Positions 1-10,299 of a stretch of 64,000 nucleotides of DNA are shown here, one piece after another (within the stretch, counting starts at the first letter, position 1; each line of letters begins with the position of its first letter). The stretch is from Metaphire vulgaris (Eukaryota; Annelida; Clitellata; Crassiclitellata; Megascolecidae). The notes beneath the pieces were generated by a model. It saw only the letters and a list, made by a program, of their open reading frames with translations. It did not search any database and was not told the origin of the DNA. A program made the position numbers and the translations under genes. The stretch lies in NCBI GenBank assembly GCA_018105865.1, contig CM030847.1, forward strand, positions 12,070,886 to 12,134,885. Direction: 5' to 3'.

Positions 1-20
1 ACCAGTAAAGATGAGCGTAA

Positions 21-199
21 ATCAAGCAGGAGTATTATGGAATTATTAATTCTGAAAAGTCTGATGTCTTTAATAATGCTGTTTCCAATGCAAATGTTAA
101 AGTGAAGTGCTGGTTGTGTGGTGAATTAGTGTCCTGCTTGAAAAAGGCTACTTCGAATTTGTTGACTCATTTGCGGGTTTGTGAAACTTTGTGTTACGG
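21..199 (+). mobile_element. hAT-type BED zinc-finger fragment
   Basis: An open frame from about 21 to a stop at 197-199 contains KCWLCGELV followed by SNLLTHLRVCE, the C-x2-C ... H-x4-C arrangement of a BED zinc finger. BED fingers form the DNA-binding N-terminus of hAT transposases. In-frame stops lie just upstream (positions 6, 12, 18) and nothing of the catalytic part follows, so this is a broken remnant. The ATTGTA-rich block at 291-432 may be the same element's subterminal DNA; that link is inference. Confidence 0.5.
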
Positions 200-290
200 T
201 TTTTTAAATAGGCCGTAGCATATGAATTTGTTGAACTAATTTACGTTAATTATTTTAGACACTTAAGTTTTTTAAAGAAGCAGAAAGAGG

Positions 291-432
291 AATGAAAAGT
301 AATTGTAATTGTAATTGACACGTTTGTAATTGTAATTGTAATTGGTCCCAATGTAATTGGCTGTAATTGTAATTGTAATTGACAAAAATCCGTATAATTG
401 TAATGTAATTGTAATTGCTTAAAACGTAATTG
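291..432. repeat. AATTGT-rich low-complexity block
   Basis: Runs of GTAATTGTAATTGTAATT are separated by short spacers (GACACG, GGTCCCA, GGCT, GACAAAAATCCG). The broken periodicity is unlike a pure microsatellite. It follows a hAT-like BED finger, so it could be clustered subterminal transposase-binding repeats. Confidence 0.6.
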
Positions 433-446
433 ACCCATGTCTGATA

Positions 447-486
447 GAAATCCACGAGATTTTACTTTACTTACTTTACTTTACAT
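447..486 (+). repeat. LINE/SINE 3' tail with (TTTAC)n
   Basis: ATAGAAATCCACGAGATTTT followed by ACTTTAC repeats is nearly identical to the block at 38050-38076, where it follows GGCGCT. It looks like the 3' end of one retroelement family with a short tandem tail. Confidence 0.5.
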
Positions 487-684
487 ATATGGCGTCTATC
501 TTAGAGCAGTAAATTAGTAATTGGGACTCATTGCTTTGCATTCTTGACCAGCGACATTGTATTTTTCAATCGCCACTGTTGAGATAACTACAGTACTATA
601 CTAGTAACAGCCTAACAGGTGGCTTATGATTGTCTCTAAAGTCTAAACATAGACATCTGCATCTGCTTAGGTCTACATGTGAGG

Positions 685-850
685 TCCTCGGCCTTGGTCT
701 CGACCTCGGACTTGGCCTAGACCTCGGACCTGATGTCCTTGGCCTTGGACCTCTGGTCCCCGGCCTTGGCTTCGGCCTCGGACCTGCTAGCCTTGGCCTT
801 GGCCTCGTGTTACAAGTCATTGGCCTCGCCTTGGCCTCGAAAGTTATGGC
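685..850. repeat. GC-rich minisatellite (GGCCTTGG/CCTCG)
   Basis: About 165 bases of imperfect repeats of the words GGCCTTGG and GACCTCGG. Both strands stay open only because of the repeat (LGLGLDLGLG on plus), so no gene is called here. Confidence 0.7.
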
Positions 851-902
851 CTTGACTCCAAGTCTGACAGTCACTACAGTGAATCATATGACTTTTGTTT
901 GA

Positions 903-1560
903 GTTATCCAAGTCTTTTCTAAAGAAAGTTTAAAATTCATTTGCAACGCGTGGATCTGAATCCTATTGTAAAATTCAGTTTCTTTAATTCACGCAATTCG
1001 TAAAATTCTGTTTTCAACATTTTAAAAATTTATAGCATTCGAATTTTTGAACACTGTGAACTGTCAAATCTCATTTGGCAGAGGGCCTAAAAGCCCAGCC
1101 CACCATATCTCATTGAGGACTTCGATTTAATACGGTTGTGTTTAGTAAGCTGAACGTCTGTAAAAATGTTTGAAAACGCTGCTTTATAAAAATCGCTTTC
1201 GAAGAGAGATTGTATAGCTGACTAAAATGCTAGAAATATCGAGCGAGAACTCCCGCACATACATGAAATACCTGTTAATATCTGCAGGTCTTATCATGAC
1301 GATCACGCACGGTTATTGATCGAAAGCTGGAACCACTGCTCGACGCGTGCTCGGTAACCATGTGAACTAAATCAAGAGTATCGGGAAAGACGCGCCATTT
1401 GCGCCTCAACAAGTCTAGTTAGAAATCCAATTTCAGAGGAGAACCCGATGAATCTGTTTTGCTACCAGAAGTTTGAAGCATTATTTCTTCCTTATAGTAC
1501 AATTTCTCAATCAGAAGCACAGTGAAGGCACACGAGGTATGGGTCTAAACTAAACAAGGT
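903..1560. other. Unassigned intergenic stretch
   Basis: No recognisable coding sequence, inverted-repeat element or RNA gene seen. Ordinary composition with scattered stops in all frames. Confidence 0.5.
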
Positions 1561-1579
1561 TTGTCTACGCAGCTCCTTG

Positions 1580-1614
<35 letters not shown>
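1580..1614. repeat. (TA)n microsatellite
   Basis: Near-pure TA dinucleotide run. Confidence 0.9.
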
Positions 1615-1619
<5 letters not shown>

Positions 1620-1656
1620 CCATGTATGGTATTTAATATGATGCTATGATATTTGA

Positions 1657-1770
1657 CCAGTGGCGTAGCCAGGATTTTCCGAAGATGGGTTACAACCAAC
1701 CATTCTTCGACTTCGTAAAGCCTGACAAGCAAAAAAGGTCGTGGCCTTAAAAAGGTCGTGACCTAATATT
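1657..1770 (+). mobile_element. Left end of a CAGTGGCGTAGCC-type MITE
   Basis: Starts with CAGTGGCGTAGCCAGGATTT, the same end as the element at 7249-7526, and carries TGACAAGCAAAAAAGGTC at 1723-1740. No matching right end is visible, so the copy looks truncated. Confidence 0.5.
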
Positions 1771-1846
1771 TTGTATTATTTTATTACTTTGCATGGTGTT
1801 AAGTTAGTTTAATATAGCTAACATAGATATATGAGTATATGGATGG

Positions 1847-1848
<2 letters not shown>

Positions 1849-1930
<82 letters not shown>
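1849..1930. repeat. (TA)n microsatellite, about 40 units
   Basis: Pure TA run of roughly 80 bases, directly abutting the GGGGCTGT-type element that follows. The YIYIYI reading frames across it are artefacts. Confidence 0.95.
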
Positions 1931-1933
<3 letters not shown>

Positions 1934-2120
1934 GGCTGTTCATTAATTATGTAAACAATTTGTGGAAAATTTTTGACCCCCTTGTCAACAACTGTCAACT
2001 TTCAGTGACCCTCCTATAATTACGTCAAAACTTTTGACCCCCAAGATCAATGAGAGGTCCCAATAACAAGGTTATTATTTTTTTTATGTGATGACCATTT
2101 CCCCCTTTTTGCTCATAGAG
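1931..2120 (+). mobile_element. Partial GGGGCTGTCCATTAATTA-type MITE
   Basis: Begins GGGGCTGTTCATTAATTATG and aligns by eye with the left half of the complete copy at 13440-13838, including the shared words CCCAATAACAAGGTTATTATT and TTTTGCTCATAGAG. The right terminal repeat is missing. Confidence 0.65.
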
Positions 2121-2131
2121 GCAAACGTGTA

Positions 2132-2132
<1 letters not shown>

Positions 2133-2178
<46 letters not shown>

Positions 2179-2180
2179 CT

Positions 2181-2248
<68 letters not shown>

Positions 2249-2255
2249 GTATATC
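2133..2255. repeat. (TA)n microsatellites with a (CA)n centre
   Basis: Two TA runs separated by CCCCTACACACACACAC. Confidence 0.9.
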
Positions 2256-2296
2256 TACCAAGAACTTAAGAGCAGTCAAGCATTGCTCATTGGGAC

Positions 2297-2677
2297 CAGT
2301 GCTTATTCTAGCCACCTTGACATTGCGGGAGATTTGAAATGTTTGGGGGGACAAGACCTGAGTCTCCAAAAACCTTGACAAGCAAAAAAGGTTATCTTCC
2401 TTTTAAAATGTGTTGACAAGCAAAAATTTTTATCTTTTTTAAAAAATGTGTCGACAAGCAAAAAGGTCATCCTTCCAACCTTCCTGATATTTTTAACCCT
2501 TCTCAAATGCCATGGCAAGCAAAAATTGTCATCCTTACATTTTTCCCCTCTCCAAAAAAGCCCCCAGTCGTCACACTTTTGGGGGAATTTCCATCCCCCA
2601 TGCAACATATAAAAATTTGTTGGGGAATTTTAAAACTGTGGGGGATTCCCCCCAGAGAAGGCCTAGAATAAACACTG
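2297..2677. mobile_element. hAT-type MITE with exact 8-bp target duplication
   Basis: The left end CAGTGCTTATTCTAG and the inverted right end CAGTGTTTATTCTAG form 15-bp terminal inverted repeats with one mismatch. The element is flanked on both sides by ATTGGGAC (2289-2296 and 2678-2685), the 8-bp duplication typical of hAT. It has no coding capacity at 381 bp. Inside are three copies of GACAAGCAAAAA plus a variant. A second copy lies at about 8195-8516. Confidence 0.85.
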
Positions 2678-3021
2678 ATTGGGACCGTCTGTTCATTCAA
2701 AAGAACACTAACACTCTGTTCCATACTCACTCAGAACTAGACTTATATCATCAAACCCGACTCCAGCGATTGTTTCATGCGCTGCCCATCATGGTGGTGG
2801 ACACTGTTCATCAACTTTATCGATGCATTGGTCGTCCGTGAGAGATGAAAACTTTCATGGATAGACGCTACCCCAAGACATGCAGTGAGGGCTCTCCGAT
2901 GGCCGACGTACCCGCCGTATACAGTACAAAGCACTACCTTAAATGTTTGTAGGTAGTGTGACATTGGAATATATGCTAAATGTTTTGCTGCCAAGTTTAT
3001 GCAATAACAGTCAACTTAAGC

Positions 3022-4324
3022 CAGGGATGGGCAAAGTGCGGCCCGCGGGCCACATGCGGCCCTCGAAGCCCTTTTGTGCGGCCCCCCGACTTGGAAAGAT
3101 ATTGCATTAATGTGCGGCCCTCGAAGCCCTTTTGTGCGGCCCCCGACTTGGAAAGATATTCTTGACCTCACTTATAACAATCAAATAAGGCGGCTGTCAC
3201 GCGGAAATGTGCTTCAAAGATTCTTTAGTTTGAAAACTGAAATTCTTGCATTTTTGCATGACAATAATAGAGAGCATGAGGTGTTGTGTGATCGCATTTG
3301 GTTAGCGAAGCTTTCGTTCGTGACAGATATCACAAAACATCTCAATGACTTGAATTTGAAACTCCAAGGCCATAATAAATATCTGCCAGATATGGTTATG
3401 GCAATTGAATCTTTTAAAAGTAAACTTACATTGTTTAAAGCACATTTACCTGTCATGAACTGGACAAATTTCCCTTGTCTCAGAGAAATAATGCAAGGAG
3501 AGGAAAATTATCCAGAAAACTGTTTGTTGCTGAGTTAGACATTTTGTTGGAGGAGTTTGAAGGAAGGTTTAATGGTTGTTCTAACATGAAACTGCACATA
3601 GGCCCCTGCACTTCTTCAGGAATCCATTCACGTTTGATCCGAATGACCTTAGTGAGGCCATCGTGAATGACATTAGTCTAGCACAGTTAGAACTACTGGA
3701 GATTAAAATTGATGATGAACTTGCACAATCACATGATAAACTTATTCCAGCTGAATTTTGGCAGACTGTTAATCAGTACTCCTATCCCACACTTAAGATG
3801 GCAGCAAACAAACTGCTTTGTATGGTTGGGAGTACTTATTGCTGTGAACAGTTGTTCTCACAAGTAAATTTTGTAACGAACAAACTTAGAAATAGACTCA
3901 CTCAAGACCACTTGGTATGTCAGCTACGCGCAAGTATCAACAGTTACTGTCCACGTTACGACAGCATACAGTGCACTGGTCTGGTGTCATGAAAACCCAC
4001 TTAGAGTCTAAATAAAAATGTTCTTATTTATTACGATTACATGATGACCTATTCATGTTATGTCTGACACTTTGTTTTTAACTGCTACATACTTGTGAGT
4101 TTCTTGATCTACATTCTAATATTGTACATTCAAGTATATTTTATAATAATAATTATTTGGGCCTACACAGCACAGTAGGCTTATATAAAACGTTATGGTA
4201 AAGTCGCTTTGAGACTACTTAAAAATGTAGGCCTAATTCTAAATGTCGAAAAAATTTGTGCGGCCCTCGGCTTTCTTCACAGACACTTTTGCGGCCCTCG
4301 GATAAAAACTTGTGCCCATCACTG
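3022..4324 (+). mobile_element. Broken GTF2IRD2-like hAT transposon
   Basis: Ends are CAGGGATGGGCA and, inverted, CAGTGATGGGCA. Both flanks carry ACTTAAGC (3014-3021, 4325-4332), an exact 8-bp hAT duplication. Subterminal DNA is rich in GCGGCCC words. Inside, about 3150-3990, three plus-strand frames together carry transposase pieces: LSRGNVLQRFFSLKTEI and LSFVTDITKHLNDLNLKLQG resemble the middle of the GTF2IRD2-type hAT transposase, and the final frame (3663-3992) ends with the hAT dimerization-type region CCEQLFSQVNFVTNKLRNRL. Two frameshifts (near 3480 and 3663) and loss of the N-terminal half, including the BED finger, make it an internally deleted, dead copy. Confidence 0.88.
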
Positions 4325-4475
4325 ACTTAAGCTAAATGCATGCAGATTAGAAAGAAATTTCTTTCTTTCGGTTGTGTTCAGCCATTGACTCCGAAACTAT
4401 GCATGCATTTAGAGGGCGGTGGTAAAATGAGGAGCAGTTCTAAGAGGCTGTAATATGTCAAACAGGTACGCTACG

Positions 4476-4647
4476 CAGTAGCTTGCAGAGGGGGGCTGGT
4501 GGGGCGGTGGCCCCGGGCATCAACCAGATGGGGGCATCCAAAATGAATTGGCGATCTTTTTTGTTCGTTAGCACCTAACACCGAGGTGGCGGGGGCATCC
4601 AAATTTACTTTGACCCCGGACATCCACCACTTTTCGGCACGCCACTG
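4476..4647. mobile_element. 172-bp MITE with exact 8-bp target duplication
   Basis: Begins CAGTAGCTTGC; the inverted right end begins CAGTGGCGTGCC. Both flanks carry ACGCTACG (4468-4475, 4648-4655). The interior is G-rich with GGGGGCATCCAAA repeated twice. The 8-bp duplication and CAG end fit the hAT superfamily. Confidence 0.75.
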
Positions 4648-4702
4648 ACGCTACGCGATGCACTATTCCAGTATCCGTGGTATTGCACGCCTGGTTGAGG
4701 AT

Positions 4703-5074
4703 CAGTGGCGGTTCCACCATGTTGATGACTCGGGATGCATCCCCCACCGGAGTTTTTTTGCTTGTCGACATATTTTTCGGAAGCTTTTAAAATTTGTACA
4801 TTCAGTGAACTTAATACAGCGGATGTGGATGACCTACTTTGCTTTTCAACCTATTTTTCCGGTAAGTTTATAAAAAATCTAATGAAAAATACTGCGAATG
4901 ACGTTTTTTTGCTTGTCAGCCTTTTCCGGCAAGGTTTATTACCATTTAATGGACAAAAACACTAAGAATTGTTTTTCCTCTCATTTCTTTCTTTCTTAAC
5001 TTTGCATTCCCCACCAACTTCCTGTAAATTTTTTCACTTACCCCCACTAATAATTTCTGGAACCGCCGCTACTG
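4703..5074. mobile_element. CAGTGGCGGTTCCA-type MITE
   Basis: Left end CAGTGGCGGTTCCA and inverted right end CAGTAGCGGCGGTTCCA form imperfect terminal repeats. Contains two copies of TTTTTTTGCTTGTC (4753-4767, 4903-4918). I see no convincing target duplication. Confidence 0.6.
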
Positions 5075-5227
5075 AGGGCTATAGCAACGCAGATCAGCGC
5101 CGCCCTATGAGCCCCTGCGGTGCGGCTCTGGAAGGACTTTGACTTTTCTTGACATTATTATTATTACTATTTCTCTTTATTATTTTATTACTATGTGTGG
5201 CAATTTCGCATAACGTTGTAGTTTCGC

Positions 5228-5297
5228 AATGATGATGATGATGATGATGATGATGACGACGACGATGATGATGATGATGATGATGACGATGATGATG
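5228..5297. repeat. (GAT)n microsatellite
   Basis: GATGAT run interrupted by GACGAC. Such tails are common at 3' ends of RTE-type LINEs, but no LINE is recognisable beside it. Confidence 0.9.
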
Positions 5298-5464
5298 CCA
5301 AAAAGCGATATTGAAATTTAGTGAAAACCGAAGTAAAGCTTATTCGAAGATGTTCTGTTTACGGAATGTGAAAATAAATCCCATTTTCCCTCGTTATTGT
5401 TTAACATAGTGATGAAGTTGTCGTTGAGGTTATGTACGATTAAGACGTTCAATTATACCATTAC

Positions 5465-5974
5465 CTTTGCGGTGAGGGATGAGTTTGGTTCTTCAAAAAG
5501 GAGCCATACCCTTGGCTTGAACTTCTGCCAGGCACTGAGACGGCTATTCTTGAATTCCTCCTCCAGACCAAATTTCTTCATTATTTCTTCATCTGATGGT
5601 TTATCGCTATCTAAGTCCAGTCGATCGAGAATTTGCAGAGTTTCTCGTGTGTCTCGATGGGTTGTGTAAGTCATCCAGCAGCAAGGTTCCACCTGATTTG
5701 CATCAAGACCCCAGAACTCCAGTTCCTCTTCAAAAAGTGGACCGCAGACATCGGTTGGATAATGCAGTTTGCCTGTACGATAGTAATTGATAATTTGAGC
5801 AAAGACGCCTGGATGGCGATCGAAGAAGTACTCGTTGAGGATGGGGTCGTAGTTGATCAAGGCCTCGGTCAGACGTGATAAACGCGTAGCTGGAATTTTC
5901 TTTAGCGTCGCTTTGTAGGTCTCGTGACGTATGCCTCCGACATTTAACGTTATTCGATGGTCGACGTCCGACAT
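5465..5974 (-). CDS. Shaw: Shaw-type Kv channel, first coding exon (T1 domain)
   Basis: Encodes the cytoplasmic N-terminus of a Shaw/KCNC (Kv3) voltage-gated potassium channel. The T1 tetramerization domain starts about residue 8 ([17 protein letters not shown]), with [20 protein letters not shown] in the middle. The intersubunit zinc motif HX5CX20CC of non-Shaker channels is intact (H in GKLHYP, C in DVCGP, CC in EPCCW). The exon ends [12 protein letters not shown]...TAK at AAG|GTAATG (donor at 5464-5463, phase 0), where other Shaw genes also lead into S1. The start at 5974 has A at -3 and an in-frame TAA three codons upstream (5981-5983). No S1-S6 exon lies to the left, so intron 1 exceeds 5.4 kb. 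Identity is near certain from motifs; the exact orthologue needs the remaining exons. Confidence 0.95.
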
Positions 5975-7150
5975 TTTCGTTTAATTCATGTTTTCTGCAA
6001 GATCCTAGGATGTTGAATAATTTTCTGATTATAACACACTTACTTCCCACCTTCAGTTGGTAATCATCTTGTCTTCAGTAGATACTGACAAGTTTTTCAA
6101 GGCAGAATAACGTAGGCCTATTAGAAGCCAAATTCCCAACCAGATGATTTTTATATTCCACTTTTATCTATACACGCAGATAATTTATTGAAATTGACAA
6201 GGTTTTCAATAATATTTGAGCACGTGTTGAAGTTTTTGAGCTTGCTCCATCTCGTCACCAATGGCAGTTATTTTGTCGTGATTCCATCGCGATTGCTGGA
6301 ACTAAAATGAAATCATGATACCTAAGAGTTGTCCGTCGACGAAGTTCTGGTTATGGTTGTTCTGTTCTTTGCAGCGATTTTCATCAATACCCAATGCCGC
6401 TGCAGCCGTTACAGGTAGGCAATACACGGTCCCCTATTCTTTCCATTTGTTGCATTCTCTGAGGCTGACAGCTTTCTTCCTGCCGTCTGGTCTAAATCAA
6501 TCGCAGCGTCATTGCCACCTTTTATCTGCTAATACCAGTTTCGTCCTTTCAAGTTTGTCACACAAAAGCAAGCAGATAAATTAAATCCATAGACCAAACC
6601 TTAATTCCTGAGGCAGCAGTTTCAAAGAGTAGACTAACGTATGGTCCATTGTTTCCGTGAATTTGCACCGATATTCCTTCCACCTACCTACGATGTGCTC
6701 AAGTCATTGTGTGCGCACGGGCGTCTTCGTCTGAATATTCACGATAACCGCCTCAGGGTTAATAGCGTTATATTGTAACAGCAGCGATGCAACCATGGCA
6801 ACTGGGCGCTTTAGGCCTCGCTAGGCAGCGGCGGCCGCCCGAATGCGTCACGTCATGGGACCGTTTCAGCGAACTGCATTAAAGGTGATTATTCCTTAAA
6901 ACAATTCAATCGCATGTATACTCGCTATAACGCTACCACCATATCCAGTATAGCTCGAATATTACAGCGAAGGCGGCTGTGCCGACAATAATGATTTTAA
7001 ACCCATGCGCATTTCATGTAATTAATACATTAGTACATATTAACATACGTTAAAGCGCTATCGTTTTAAGCCTTAGCTTTGTTTACGGCACTATAGAAGT
7101 TGTCGGTAAATAAATATTTAAAAATAAATAAATACGTTTGTTGGAGTGTA
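5975..7150 (-). promoter_or_regulatory. Candidate promoter region of the Kv gene
   Basis: Upstream of the Kv start codon with no transposon seen. A CpG-dense patch at about 6790-6870 includes GGCAGCGGCGGCCGCCCG and TGCGTCACGTCATGGG, which contains CRE/ATF-like half sites. No TATA box or initiator is obvious. Promoter function is inference from position and composition. Confidence 0.35.
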
Positions 7151-7248
7151 GCCACGTGAATTTAATCTAGGTCTATAGCGTCACAGCAGTAACCCTGAAT
7201 AGCCTACAAGCGATGCAAAAAATCTTTCTAAACACACTACACACCAAG

Positions 7249-7526
7249 CAGTGGCGTAGCCAGGATTTCCGGAAGGAGGGTTGGTTTTTGGTTTTGACCG
7301 TGACCAATTTTGCAAAAACCCTGACAAGCAAAAAAACGTTATCACCTCTAGTTTTTTAGGTGACAAGCAAAAAAGGTCCTCGTCTCTTGCTTAAACCTTT
7401 CAAGTCTAGCCAAGGGGGTTTTGACCCCAAAAGTCGCATCAAAAAATAAAAAATGCATGAAAATTCATTAAAAATATTTTGTTTTCTGCAGCCAAGGGAG
7501 GTTTAACCCCCTTGGCTACGCCACTG
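7249..7526. mobile_element. CAGTGGCGTAGCC-type MITE
   Basis: Left end CAGTGGCGTAGCCAGG and inverted right end CAGTGGCGTAGCCAAGG give clear terminal inverted repeats over 278 bp. Carries two TGACAAGCAAAAAA motifs (7322, 7361). The flanks ACACCAAG and AACTGATG do not match, so the target duplication has decayed or my boundary is off. Confidence 0.7.
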
Positions 7527-7784
7527 AACTGATGTAGCCAACATATTCTCAGTATTGAAATTAAAAATCATTATCATCGTCGTCATTATCCTCATCATCA
7601 CCGCCATCATCATTAATAACTGTGCAGTTTAAGCCGTATAGACCTATGTCATTTCGACAGTTTGCCCTTTTGCATTTGCCTCATTCTTGCCTGTGTAGAG
7701 CTCTATTGCTCATAGGCGTCAATCCATAGGGGGCTCGGGCCACCCCCAATAATTCGGGCAGGGAAGTCCAGCACTTGTTGGGAC

Positions 7785-7969
7785 CAGTGGCGGCTCCACC
7801 GGGGGAGGGCCAAGGGGGCCCGTGCCCCTATTGAGTGCCTGCCCTCCTCCGTGCCCCTGTTGGGACCCTATACTTAATGCTATATACATTAAACAACAAA
7901 TGGTTGGCCTTCCATGATTAGAAGTTGGCACCCCAACGCCCCCCTTACCAAATCCTAGAGCCGCCACTG
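7785..7969. mobile_element. CAGTGGCGGCTCC-type MITE with near-perfect 8-bp duplication
   Basis: Terminal repeats are CAGTGGCGGCTCCACC and, inverted, CAGTGGCGGCTCTAGG. Flanks are GTTGGGAC (7777-7784) and GTTGGGCC (7970-7977), 7 of 8 matching. Closely related in sequence to the outer element at 11946-12409, including CTATACTTAATGCTA and ACATTAAACAACAAATGGTT. Confidence 0.75.
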
Positions 7970-8194
7970 GTTGGGCCTCCCAATATTTCAACATTTTTAT
8001 ATACCAGTTAACACATTTTCCAGTCTCAATGCATGCTCTTCCTGAAATTTCTATTTTTTTAATTTCATATTTTGGACTTTCGGTTCAGAAATGGCGATCC
8101 ACGGGGGCCCGATTCTCTCCATTGATTCAGAGTGGGCTCAGCATTTGTTCATCATATGTTGCCTCCACTCCAACATGTAGGCCCTATAACGTTT

Positions 8195-8516
8195 GCTCGG
8201 TTTCAGTACTCTCCAAAAACCTTGACAAGCAAAAAAACGTTATCTTCCTTTGCCTTTGAAAATGTTGTGACAAGCAAAAAAGGTCATCCTCCCATCCTCC
8301 CTAATCTCTCTAATATTTTTACCCTTCTAAAATACCCTAACAAGCAAAATAATTGTCATCCTTACATTTTCCCTCTCCAAAAAATATAATTCCCCGTCGT
8401 CACACTGGGGGGGGAGAATTTCCATCTCCCATGCAATATATCCAAATTTTAAAAAAAGTCGGGGGCTTTAAAACTTGGGGGGAATTCCCCCCAGAGAAGG
8501 CCTAGAATAAACACTG
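8195..8516. mobile_element. Second copy of the 2297-2677 MITE, left end lost
   Basis: Collinear with 2355-2677: CTCCAAAAACCTTGACAAGC at the start, three GACAAGCAAAA-type motifs, GTCATCCTTACATTTT, CCCCCCAGAGAAGGCC, ending TAGAATAAACACTG. The left terminal repeat is not recognisable. Confidence 0.75.
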
Positions 8517-8520
8517 AATG

Positions 8521-9280
8521 TGAACCTTTTAAACCTGGTAATTAATCCATTGGGGACGAACAAGCAGTCGGACTGTAGGAATCTGGTCTCTGGTTGATTG
8601 ACTCTAAGTGTAAACTTTCATGCCACTTAACGGTCATCATGGAAACGACGTCAAGATGCTTGTGAGCCGAAATTACTAGATTTAGATAGTTGACGGCTGT
8701 ACAACAGCGTTGATGCGTTAGTAACATAGGGAGGGGTAACTACGCCACCCTGCTGAGAGAATGGCGTTTAACTCTTTAGAAGTTTAGATCAATCGTATGG
8801 GTTTATCGAAATCACGGGTGAAGCGTCTAATTTATATGGAGATTACGGGAACTGAGTCAACTGACTGCATTTAAGACATTTCTCTTGCTTGAGCTAGACA
8901 GTTAACTGTTTAGACGTCTAAATCCGAGTAGTAGATAATAAAAATTTAATAATGTCTCGTAAGCGACAATGCAATATCATTTAAGATGTTGCTCACGAAA
9001 CCTGGACTCTTTTATTTGTCAAACTTTTCATTTTACTCTATATCTTGGACTCAACACTCTAATTGAGATTACCAGATAGACTACTCAAGCAGGGATGGTA
9101 CATGTCGTATACATGCCTACGTTTTAATATGATTGGTAATATAAGCAATAATTTTTAGTGGTGAAGACTGCAGAACTATGAATTTTTGCCTTTATAAACA
9201 TTAAATAGCTTAATTGAAAGTAAATTATTGAACAAACCCAAAAGTAAATATAAAATTATATATGGCTGAATTTATATCAC
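8521..9280. other. Unassigned intergenic stretch
   Basis: No gene, inverted-repeat end or LINE motif recognised. AT-rich toward 9100-9280. Confidence 0.45.
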
Positions 9281-9281
9281 T

Positions 9282-9328
9282 TCCTGATATATATATATAT
9301 TATATATATAAAGTATATCAACTATATC

Positions 9329-9384
<56 letters not shown>

Positions 9385-9571
9385 AGTACATATATATCTA
9401 TATATCAACTATATCTAATTTATATATAAGGTATCCATATATCTATCCATATATACTTTATGTATAGGCAGGAGTCTGTAAGACGCCCTGGTATAGGGTC
9501 TACACCCTGTTTATGTGTACATATATAATATATATAAAATATAAAGTATATATTTATCTTAGGTCAAGTAG

Positions 9572-9619
<48 letters not shown>

Positions 9620-9622
9620 CTA
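9282..9622. repeat. Cluster of (TA)n microsatellites
   Basis: Three main TA tracts (about 9283-9310, 9333-9382, 9572-9620) interspersed with ATATCAACTATATC words. Confidence 0.9.
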
Positions 9623-9805
9623 TGTACAGGGTGTAAAAGTAAAAACTGGACACATGTTTGACATTTAATATCTCGGCCGCGTGTCTAGTGATTTCAATAA
9701 AATTTATAAGTCATATACCTGGGAATGTTTCTGCTAGAATTACCAAATTTCATGCTGATATCTTTAGTATTTGCTGAAATATGGCCAAAAAACTAAAGAG
9801 GCCCA
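9623..9805 (+). repeat. Dispersed repeat starting TACAGGGTGTAAAAGT
   Basis: Begins TACAGGGTGTAAAAGTAAAA and includes AAATTTCATGCTGATATCTT and GGCCAAAAAACTAAAGAGGC. The same sequence occurs reversed at 58265-58442. Only one defined end is visible, so it could be the end of a DNA transposon or a solo fragment. Confidence 0.7.
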
Positions 9806-10290
9806 AATTTTGAAGTTGACAACGCAATATAACGTCATAGTAAAATGTATCGTTTTAAGTCTAAAATAGCGTCGTTGTCATCGCGCCAGACAAGGTCAAG
9901 GGTTACTTACGGCCAACAGATAAACACAGCAGCATTCTGATTGGCTGCAGAACTGTCATGATATGCTGGTGTAGCGAATTTAGATAATAGCGTAGAACCC
10001 TTAGTAGCAATAGACGCAAGTGAGCCATTAATAATTCATGAGCTTAATCATTTGACAGGTAGCCGCCCGCATAGGTAGTCAGGCCCAATATAATAATAAT
10101 AGATTGCATAAAGGAAAGACAGGCTGAGTGGTAGACGATTAGTGAATGGCGCGCAGCAATTAGAGAGCGGTGATGAGTGTGAGCTAGCAGGATGAGTGCA
10201 TGCGGCAGAAATCGTATAAATAGCCGGTTCTGCCATAAGTCAGGACCGATGGCCGAGGCGGCGTGTGATGGTATGAAGGTCCATATAAGT
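9806..10290. other. Unassigned stretch, moderately CpG-rich
   Basis: No coding sequence or element ends recognised. It leads into the GTGCA minisatellite. Confidence 0.35.
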
Positions 10291-10299
10291 GCATATAAG

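Noticed and set aside
630..902. LGLGLDLGLG protein on plus and PRPRP protein on minus
   Set aside because: Both are products of a GC-rich minisatellite that keeps several frames open.
1804..2381. Open frames rich in YIYIYI across 1804-2019 and 2025-2381
   Set aside because: They are translations of TA microsatellites; no coding signal outside the repeat.
7249..7526. 8-bp target duplication for this MITE
   Set aside because: Flanks ACACCAAG and AACTGATG do not match; only the terminal inverted repeats support the call.
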